A stretch of DNA of 64,000 nt, from NCBI GenBank assembly GCA_947311845.1, contig CAMZMU010000041.1:115592094-115656093 (forward strand), read 5' to 3'. Shown here piece by piece: positions 23,526-33,300 of the stretch. This stretch comes from Poa pratensis (lineage: Eukaryota > Streptophyta > Magnoliopsida > Poales > Poaceae). A program made the position numbers and the translations under genes. The notes beneath the pieces were generated by a model, which saw nothing but the letters and a program-made list of their open reading frames with translations, had not been told where the DNA came from and made no database searches. Position 1 is the first letter of the stretch, and every line of letters begins with the position of its first letter.

Positions 23526-25801
23526 ATGGATAGCGATGATGAGTTCTTCTACCAGAACTTCATCGATACATCGGATGAATCTTCGGATGATGACAGCGAT
23601 ATCATGATGGCCGTGGCCACTCTCATCCACCAGTTCAACAAGGATGCACAACCTCGGCATGTCGGCTCTGTCGTTGGGCGAGCACCCGCGTTGGATCGCG
23701 AGCGGGACAAAGGCCACCTCCAACTTTGGAAGGTGTCGGGGGGCTACCCCCGGGTAGGGTAAGGTTGTGGAATGAAGAGCTCTAAAGACTGGACCGGATC
23801 AAGGTCAAACCGGGTCAACCAAGTCCCGGAGGGACCGAGGCATGGTGTAACTGCAAACCGGCTTATGGCAACCGAGTCACGTAGGCCGGGTTATGTTAGC
23901 TGAGTCATCTTAACCGACATATACCAACCGGGATATGGTGACCGACGTATGTATGTCGGTAACTTGTGTGTTTGCTCATGTGCAGGGAAGGTTAATCAGG
24001 AAGGGGAATCCGGCATATCCATGCCGGGTTATCTTTATGTCGGACAGAGGTCAATGCTCCTGTCACCTCCCGTCTGGCACGGGAGCGCCTGACACGGGAG
24101 CGTGCAGGAGCCCGAGATGGCAGGCCATCATTCCACCGCTGACTCCGGGTTATCCGGGAACAGACTGCGAGGCAGAGGCATGGGCAGGCCATGTCTTGTC
24201 TCTGCCAGAGGGTACCTTCTAGCTGCACCGTAGAGCTGCAGGAGATGGGTTTGTCACGTCCTGTCTCTGACAGGAGTAACATCATGACATATCCTCAGCA
24301 TGGCTACAGTGCTCCGGGGAGGGGGGGGCACTTCGGTAACTCGGTTTAGCCTATATATAGGCCCTTACCCCCTCCTGCGTGAGGGACGGTGCCCTGAGAT
24401 ACACTCCCCCCCCCCCCCCCCCCCCGTAGCTTCATCTTCTACCTCGTGTTCTTCCCCATTGTTGAGATATACAGCTCAAGGAGCAGCTTGTACATTTGGT
24501 ACCGAGATATACAGAGAGAGGCAGGCAGGAGTAGGGGTTTTACCTCCTCACGAGGGCCCCGAACCTGGGTAGATCGTGGTATGTTCTTGTGCTTGTGTGT
24601 TCTTTGTGTGTGCTTCTTAGCGCGCTAGCCCTCCCCCGGATCCACCAGCGTCCATCGGCCCCACACTTTAGCCATCCTATGGCATCTGCCGTGTTACCAC
24701 CACGACAGAAGGACTACTTCAACCCGGTGAAGACAACATATCCGGCCTCTGTCTTTCGTCGCCGTTTTCGTATGAGCCAGCCATTGTTCTTGCGTCTGCT
24801 AGAAGGGGTGAGGGCATACGATACCTACTTCGAGGCGAGGCCAGATGCAACAGGTGCGTACGGCTTCTCCTCTTACCAAAAGTGCACTGCAGCTATCCGG
24901 ATGCTTGCATATGGATTGGCTGGCGATCTTGTTGATGAGTATCTGCGCATGAGCGAGAGCACTTGCTTGGAATCGATGTATCATTTCTGCCAAGCTGTGG
25001 TTCAGGTGTTTGGCAAGGAATACTTGAGGGAACCCAACTTTGAAGACACTGACCGCCTTCTGAAGATGAATGAGAGCAGGGGCTTCCCTGGGATGCTTGG
25101 ATGCATAGATTGTATGCATTGGGAGTGGAAGAACTGTCCCTTTGCTTGGCAGGGACAATACCAGGGTCATGTCGGCGAATGCACGGTCATACTTGAGGCA
25201 GTGGCTTCCCAGGATCTTTGGATTTGGCACTCATTCTTCGGTATGGCCAATTCCAACAATGATATCAATGTGCTGCATCGATCAACGGTATTCGATAGGG
25301 TTGCCGAGGGCGAAGCTCCAAGTGTCAACTACTTGGTGAATGGGCATGAATACAACAAGGGGTATTATCTAGCTGATGGCATCTACCCTTCATGGCCAGT
25401 TTTTGTGAAGACCATCCGGAGACCCGACACCGAGATGACGCGCAAATTTGCTCAACACCAAGAAGCCAGTCGGAAGGATGTAGAGCGAGCATTTGGTGTG
25501 CTCCAATCTCGTTTTTGCCATTGTGCGGCATCCTGCTAGAACATGGAGCAAGGAGATGATGTGGGAGGTCATGACAGCTTGTGTGATCATGCACAATATG
25601 ATCGTGGAGGATGAGCGAGATGACGCGAAGCTATTCGATCAAGGATGGGAATTTCAGGGAGAGTTGGTTGAGCCGATCCCAGGGCCAGCGTCATTCCAGG
25701 AGTATCTGCATGTGCTTGACGAGATGACTGACAAGCTTACACACATCCAGCTCCAAAATGATTTGGTCGAGCATGTTTGGACTCACTTTGGAAACCAATA
25801 G
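23526..25801 (+). pseudogene. PIF/Harbinger DDE transposase, split by a solo LTR and frameshifted
   Basis: The protein starts MDSDDEFFYQNFIDTSDESS (23526) and runs to GHLQLWK at 23733. There an LTR insertion separates it from DYFNPVKTTYPASVFRRRFR, which resumes at about 24713. The DDE nuclease core follows: GCIDCMHWEW (first Asp), NSNNDINVL (second Asp) and DVERAFGVLQSRF (Glu). Five T residues at 25512-25516 instead of an expected four shift the frame. The true tail FAIVRHPARTWSKEMMWEVM...HFGNQ continues in another frame to 25801. All three catalytic acidic residues remain, but the gene cannot give a functional protein as it stands. Confidence 0.88.
23734..24707 (+). mobile_element. Solo LTR nested in the transposase gene
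   Basis: A 974-bp sequence begins TGTCGGGGGGCTACCC and ends CACCACGACA, giving matching TGTCG/CGACA ends. It is flanked by the perfect 5-bp duplication GAAGG (23729-23733 and 24708-24712). No gag/pol internal region is present, so it is a solo LTR left by recombination between two LTRs. It contains a TATA-like GCCTATATATAGGCCC near 24350 and a run of about 21 C near 24405-24426. Family not named; Gypsy-like by style, uncertain. Confidence 0.9.
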
Positions 25802-26162
25802 TCCTGGCCTCTTTAATTTCGTTGAATAAACTATTTATTTCAGTATTGTAATAAACCGTTGTTATTTGTTATTGCGAACTACTATTTCATAAATTTGTGG
25901 ACTATTTGATGAAAAACATAGCCAAAATCCGGACCGGTGTGCATGTTATGCACCAGGACGTTGGGGGCACCTCCACCCCAAACGGACAAAGGCCCAAAAT
26001 GAGTCCGCGGTCCGCCCCCAAACGGACCAATTTCGGTGTCCGTTTGCTCCAGCCCGTTGGAGGTGCCCTTATATTCGATGTTCCATAAACTCGAATGTGG
26101 TCAGCACCTCAATGACCATAATATAGGCCAGTACAAATCCATAATTCATTTCGACCTACATA

Positions 26163-26359
26163 CTCCCTTTGTTTACTAATGTAAGGTTTTCTAGTTTTTT
26201 TCCCTTAATTCGTATGTATCTAAAACATCTTATATTAAAAAACGGAGGGAGTATGTATCTAAACGCACATTACTATTTATGTTCACTCATTTTAATATGT
26301 ATATAGTCAATATTTAAATATCTACTCCGTAAAAGTTTTTACATTAGTGAACGGATGGA
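26163..26359. mobile_element. Stowaway MITE(s), composite or nested
   Basis: CTCCCTTTGTTTACTAATGT (from 26163, after TA) pairs with ACATTAGTGAACGGATGGAG ending at 26359. A second right end, AACGGAGGGAG followed by TA, closes an 89-bp unit at 26251. The arrangement is either a short Stowaway beside a partial one or one nested within the other. Confidence 0.7.
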
Positions 26360-26379
26360 GAAGTCGAGATTGTTTGGTT

Positions 26380-26565
26380 GGGCTTATCTTTTGCTTTTGG
26401 AGTTTGGCTTATAAGACACAAAAGTATCTAAATATGTGCTTTTACCTTTTGATTGGACATTGTTGATATAACCCAAAAGCTAAAATCAAAATCACCTATT
26501 TAGTTACTTTTATGCTTATAAGCCAAAAGCTAAAATAAAGCCAAAGTAAAGTGCTCCTTGTGTGA
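26380..26565. repeat. Imperfect inverted repeat around GGCTTATAAG
   Basis: 'cttttgcttttggagtttggcttataag' at about 26391 is roughly inverted by 'cttataagccaaaagctaaaa' at about 26515. This resembles a small grass MITE. Ends and target duplication were not resolved. Confidence 0.45.
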
Positions 26566-26569
26566 AGGT

Positions 26570-27343
26570 GCACCGTTATTTCTTCTACGCCTTTCAGAAA
26601 TTCAATCTTCGTTAGGATATGATTTTAATGGAAGTGTGAAAATATGTTAAGCCGAAGTTATTTGTCGTTCAATGGACCATCTACTCAATTATTGTCGCGT
26701 GTTATTGTTGCGTGTAAAACATGTACAGTATATGTTAGGTTGCAAGTCGAAATACACCAACATAAGGTCCATTTGGTGGATTTGGAAAACTTCTTTGAAG
26801 TGCTAGCATGTTTTCTAAGCATTGAAATATTAATCTTCAGAGTTTTTCCGAAGTGCCACATGTTTCGTAGTTCACGAGGCCAATAACACGCAATAGTCGT
26901 TTTACATGTCTTAGAGCAACAAGATTTTAGATCTACAGTACCATTTCTATATCTGTGAAAAATAATTACTGAATTTTTATACTCGTGGCCTGAATTCCAA
27001 TAGGCAGCTTCAGCAACCACAGAGAAAAAAATAAAGAAAAAAGGAACACAGAAAAGAGCACCCCCAAAACCAGAGGAAACCCTCTCGTGTTCCCTCCGCC
27101 CTCTTCCCCTTCCCCTTCCCCTCCCTCGCCGGCGGCGAATTCAAGCTCAGCTGCTCGCAACTCGGGTATCCGCCTCTCCCCTGGAATCTCCGAGCTCCAG
27201 TCTTCCACCGCAACCCCCCAAATTCCTGATATATTTCTTCGATTTTTTTCTTCGATTTTTCCGCGACGAGAATGTTTGAACCGTAAATTTCTCTAGGGTT
27301 TCAGTGGGACAGCGAGGGAGCGGGGCTAGGCGAAGCCTTCGCG
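26570..27343. promoter_or_regulatory. Upstream region and 5' UTR of the RPRD/CID gene
   Basis: Spacer followed from about 27080 by CT-rich sequence (ccctcttccccttccccttcccc) and GC-rich DNA typical of a grass 5' UTR leading to the ATG at 27344. No clear TATA box was seen. Confidence 0.45.
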
Positions 27344-30300
27344 ATGGCGGGCACGAAGACGGATGCGAAGGCGGAGACCAGCGGCGGCGGCGGCGGCGCG
27401 TTCAGCGAGAAGGGGCTTGCGGAGAAGCTGAATAAACTCAACAGCTCCGCGGCGAGCATCCAGAGTATCCTTGTTTCCGTTTTGTTTATTTATTGCGCGC
27501 CTGCAAACTTGATAGCCTAGCGTGTTTTTGTTCCTTGGGTTGGTGTAGTACCGTGGCGAGTAAAGCCCTAAACTGCAATGTGGATGAGTAGAACGGACCC
27601 GCGAGATCCGATTGGGGCTTGATAAGCTGTCTTGTCCGCCTTGTTCTACTTCTCACGGTGCCTGTTGTTTGTACCCTGTTGCCTTTGGTCCAGACGAGTA
27701 GCCTGCTTCTTGTAGTTAACTTATTGATGCATAAGTGTATAAGTATAACTGTATTCAGACTAATACTTCTGCAGCTTGTGGATTTCTCTTTTGGTTGTAT
27801 GTATTTCGTGCTCTAAAGTTAGGACTACATGTCGGAGTGCAGTAAAGTATCCTGTAAGCTTTCTAGGTTTCTTGGTTGTTGGGATAGAATTTTTCTCATG
27901 CTCAATTCAGCAAATTGAGGGACTAGATTTTTTTTCGAGGAAGAGTGAACAGAACGAATTATGTGTCACATCCTTTTAGACCGAACTAAATACGACATGT
28001 GGTTTCAACTATGAAATCATTTCCTTCTGATTGTTGCAGTTAGGGTACTGTTATGGTATGGTAGTACTCATATTTTTGTGACTTCATTGGTTGTTTGAAT
28101 GATCTTAGTGGGGTTGCTATTCTGATGGTATTTATCTTGTCTATTACCGAGCTTGTATTCGTTAATCAACTTAACTTTTGGACTTCGTGACCATATCCTC
28201 GTCTTTAGTCACTTAATCAGATAGGTAGACCGTATGTCCATATCATACACTATCATCACTTAATCTATGCACAAGTGGCAACTGACATGTGCTACGAGGG
28301 GAACTTAATGAATTTTAGAAAGACATAAGCATTCAGCATTCGGATGCTTTCCTATATTTACCATGAAAAGGGCAGATTACATGTCTGTTTTCATTTTTTG
28401 AGCTTCCATCTTATGTGAGGAAGTCTAGGCCTGAAATATTATATGATATACTACAACTTAAACTTGTAAGGGTGTCTTGGCACATCATTTGAAGCCACAT
28501 CTTTCACTGCTAATTAATTATAACTATTTAAATTTGTTGGATAACAATACCGGTTGATCTGTCATGAAAATAATTTCACATTATATATGTTTTTATGATT
28601 ATTTTCTTAGATATCCAACAAAAATTAACGGTCAATGTTTCTCACTGAAGGCTGCAAAATCTGTTGTGACATCTATTTTGGTACATAGGAAGTAATATAC
28701 AAGAACATTAATTATCAAAGTAGAACGAGATGACTGGAAGTGTGCCAGTATGGGCCATCTTTTAATGAGAATCTAAAATAGTTTGTTTCTTTCTAGATGA
28801 GAATCAAACCTATGTTAAATGGGGATAGTTTGACCAAGGATTTGAAGAAAAACAGATTCCAACAAGGCTGGTACCTGGTAGTTGTTCACCAGCCAATTAC
28901 CGGTCTGTTCTGGTTTGCTATATTTCCATTATGCATGCATGTATTCTCCTCGAAGTATTGTGTTTCACTGGTGTTCCATGAGCATCATACCATGGTTACA
29001 TTTTATAGTTGAAAAAGTACACCTCTTTCCGAACCAATATTCTTTGTACTGGCAACTGCCGTTTTTTTAAATTGAGTATGACCCATTTTCTGTTTCTCTT
29101 TTTATGACTGTTTTTAGTTCTGCGGTTTATTTTACCTGTGTACTTTTTTTGTCAATCCTATTTTTGTAGAGTATCAAATATTCAATGGCAGCTGCAGATC
29201 TATATTTATTTATTTTGTCATTTGTTTTTACCCAATACACTATTTCAGCAGCATACTTTCCCCTTTCAATCCATATTGCAGTAGCTTATCTTTTGTATTC
29301 CTGAACTCAAGTAGCACTTTCACATTGGTGTGTTTTTCACCGGAAGAGAGCCAGAAGAATTGTCGACACATGGGAGAAGCAGTTTAATAATGCGACAAAG
29401 GATAAGAAAGTATCATTCCTGTATCTATCAAATGACATCCTGCAAAATAGCAAACGCAAAGGTGGAGAGTTTGTGAATGAGTTCTGGAGGGTTCTTCCCG
29501 GATCACTGAAAGATGTCTATAATAATGGGGGAGAACATGCAAAGAAAGTGGTCGCAAGATTAGTAAGTTGTCTTTATTTATTACCCGCCTATAATGTGTA
29601 TTTTGAGTGTGTACAACAATTAATGTTGTTATGAAACCAAGACTTAGAGAGGAGAAAATTACCGGGCTATCCTTATATAAATGCAAGTGTTAGATGTTAT
29701 AAGTCAGAACTATGAACAACAAAGAAAAACGTCAATAAGTTCGCATGCACGTCTTGTATTGTGAAATGAAATGGTACCTTTTAATACACCATATAAAAAG
29801 AAAAGTAGGCAGTGCATGTTTAATTGTTAATGATCAGGAGTCAACAAACTCCTTTTTCTCTTTAGTGATGCTAGTGTTTTGTGCCCTCAAATAACACAGG
29901 AGGGATCTAAATATGTCGCTGCTATCATGGTACTATTGCATCATAGAATTAAGGATCTGTCGTTCATAATTAATCTAGCAAACTCTTGGGCACATATTCT
30001 GTTGCTGCTGCTATCCAGCTCTTCCCGGTATATTATTATTCTCCAGATTCAAGATATTTGTTGTTGATGTGTCTTTTGAAGGTATGGTTATGCATTCATG
30101 CGCCAGTTGCATTTACATGACATGTATATAAGTTGTAGGCACACACCATACACGGTTTGACTAAAACTATGTCCAAAACGTCATCCTTTTAAAGACTGGA
30201 TGAATTAGAGAGTAAATAATAGTTATGGATCTGCTAAAAATTTGGTTGATTCGTATTCATCATGTGCACATATAGGAACCACATTGCATTATTACCATTG

Positions 30301-33300
30301 ATATATGCACACATACGGTGAATTTAACAAGTTTCTTAACTGTTTGACCGCAAGGCCAAAATTGAAATACCAAAGTTTAATATTGTTGCTGTAAACTACA
30401 GATAGGGATTTGGGATGAGCGCAAGGTTTTTGGAACTCGTATTGAGAGCCTAAAAGTTGAAATCCTTGGTGAGAACCCTCCTAACAACGATAATAGTTCA
30501 AGTCCTAGTCCTAATCCCTCTTCAGATCTCAAAGCTGCTCGGAAGGATTCCCGTACATTTATAAAAGTATGTTTCCAGTTCCTGTCTGTTGTTTTCTCCT
30601 CTCTCCTACTCTTGTACTTGAGATGGATTGGTAAATTGGGATGAATTTGAGAGAAATCTCATTGCTGTAGGAGCTGACTGTTGGCGGGATACCTGAAAAT
30701 ATCGCAACTGCATATCAATCTGTAGTTGATCAATATTTGGATGAAGACACAGCTTTAAACAATTGCAAGACTACTGCTAATGTTTTGGAAAAGATGGACA
30801 AAGATGTAGATAATGCTTGTACCCATGGTAAAGATTTTTCTTGCTTCACTAGTTCTAAAAGTGTTATGGATATCTGCCACTGCACATGCAGAATGTTTAG
30901 CACTATTCTTCTTTCTTGGCCTGTCTTGTGACATGGTTGTACCAAAACTATTTAACATCCAGTTCGATCATGCACTAAGATTTTGGTTGCAATGTCAAGG
31001 CAATGAACATTAAAAACCCGTCTGTTGATGATTTCAGTGTTTCTTCTTGAACATTTTTATCTTGTTACTCTATGTACTATCTCTTCTAGAACATAATCTT
31101 TGAATCAACCATTCAAGCCAAACCACAGTACCTGCTTTGTTTTTTAAAATGGAGAAAGTTATGAGCTCAATAAATAGTACAAAAGTAATTCAACTTACAA
31201 ATGGTTTCTGCATTCATTAACCCATGACTTGTTAGTTAAATGCTGCGGGATTTACTGCATAGCGTCATCTGATTCATAGTTTTAGTATGACTTATAATGT
31301 TAACAGCATGCTCCAGTGCTTTTGTTTTTGTTACCTTGATATCTTATTGTTGTAACTCTCAGAATATTAACAGCATGCTCCAGTGTCATGTCATGTTCGA
31401 TGTGATGTTTGCATAATCTTCCAGCTTACAGTATCCGTCAGATGCATAATCGCTGCATGTCGATAGCATCGATTGATAGCGAATAATTTGATTATGCCTT
31501 GTAATTGTATCATGGTTTTGGCACAATGAATGGAAGAAAATAATTTGCAAGTGGTGATTCATGCATCTGTATTCTTTTTGGTAGCACACCCGGATGCTTA
31601 GCATGTGTTTTACATGAGATAATTCCTCTTTCGTGTCAACTGTGCCACAATTGTGGTTTGTACACCATATCAAATTAGATATATGTCTTTCATGAGTTTG
31701 AGTGAAAAATACTACTTCCTCCGTTTCCGAACTATAAGAGGTTTTAGCTTTTTTGGGGAATCACATGTATCTAGACATATTTTGGTGTGTAGGTTCACCC
31801 ATTTCAGTCCGTATGTAGTCACAATTGAAATATCCAAAACATCTTATTATTCAGAACGAGGGGGTATAGTTCCTATCAAAATGCTGCCTGTCTATGGAGT
31901 TTTCGACTTCTTCACCTACTATAATCTGAAACCCGTAATTACGCCGTCTTGATTGGTGAATTAAAATAATGTACATGAAACCCATATAACGCTTGACATT
32001 TAAGACTTTCATTTCATCGCTTGATCATAATTCATAAGATGTAATAATAATCGACATATTTTTTTCCATAGGTATTCCACAAGCATCTTCATTGATTACC
32101 GACCTTCAAGAACATGAAGCAATCCTCAAAAAGTGCATCGATCAACTTGAAAGTGCTGACAAGGCTAGGATAAACGTGATTAATCAACTAAAAGTAGCCC
32201 TCAGTGAACAGGTCTCCAGTACCTTTTTCTGTTTTCTTCCAAATGTTTTACCCTGATGGCATATTATCTTGCTTACAGTGGGAAAATCCCTTATACAAGA
32301 GTGGGTGCTTCTACTATGTCAACCACTGAGTGCACATTGCTTTCTGTGTACATTCTCTCGCCCATGTTACAATAACTGTATGGTGGGTGTATGTAGACAA
32401 ATCGCAAGGCACATCGATGGTTGCGATAGTGGAAGAACCCACTTGTACAAGCACAAAGACTTTCTCTCGCTTGCAATTTACTGAGCTTTATGTTTTTTAT
32501 TGTCTATACATTGTAACAGGAAGCAAAGTCGGAGCTTCTGCGCACTCAGTTGCAAGTAAGATTTTTTTCTCTTGTATCCTCGTACATGATGTCGCCAATT
32601 CGTCATAATCATTACTATGGGGATCTTCCTGCAAAATCATGTAGAAGACCATTTCTGGTGCTTTTGGCTGTTGTAACCCAATTAAAAGAGTCTTGTTTGG
32701 TCAAATTTCATGATTGTGTTGTCCGTTCTCTTGGATTCATTAGCTTGTTACGTATTTGTGATACATGTTTGCCTTGTTTCAGCTGTTCTGTCTGTGTTAT
32801 GTAGATTTGGGAACCATTTTGGATAATTGATTCTGCCTGAGACGCCCCATGACAGGCATAGCTGTAGTTTTGCTTTGTTATTGACATCCTTGGTGAAGTT
32901 GTGCCGACATGTTCACGATGAATAATTTGATGAAAGAAAGAAAAGACCTTGTGACTTATGAACGCATGCAGACACACATCACATGCACAATATTGCTTAA
33001 GCTCTCTAATAGGATGGGAAATAACTACTGTACCTGTGGTGAAATTCAGCTTTGTGTTGAAAAATTGAAAGGCAGTATGGCAACCATGGTCTGCTTGGCT
33101 AATGTGCAGACAGGTTCAGCGATTAATTTAGCATCGCATCATGGTTTTTGAGTCGCTGACTAATCACCAATCGTTTTGTAGAAATCAGGGCGACTAGCGA
33201 CTAAACTGCGACTATACGTCGACGTTCGTCGACTAATCTCTGAGCCGCAGGGCTGCTGACTCGATTGGCTCGGTGACTCAAAAATCTTGCATCGCGCTTG

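Larger units (their letters stand above)
22881..26068 (+). mobile_element. PIF/Harbinger transposon carrying a broken transposase
   Basis: A 3188-bp element has terminal inverted repeats GGGCACCTCTAACGGG and CCCGTTGGAGGTGCCC. It is flanked by TTA at 22878-22880 and 26069-26071, the target duplication typical of this superfamily. It carries a transposase reading frame but I see no separate Myb-like ORF1, which autonomous plant PIF elements usually encode. The 23130-23400 part is a C-rich duplicated stretch with a repeated 'ctcgatccctcctgcagcc' phrase. A solo LTR is nested at 23734-24707. Confidence 0.9.

Noticed and set aside
22843..23723. Several 130-270 residue frames on both strands inside the PIF element
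   Set aside because: They run through a C/G-rich internally repeated segment. Arg/Pro/Gly-rich sequence without domains is expected from composition there.
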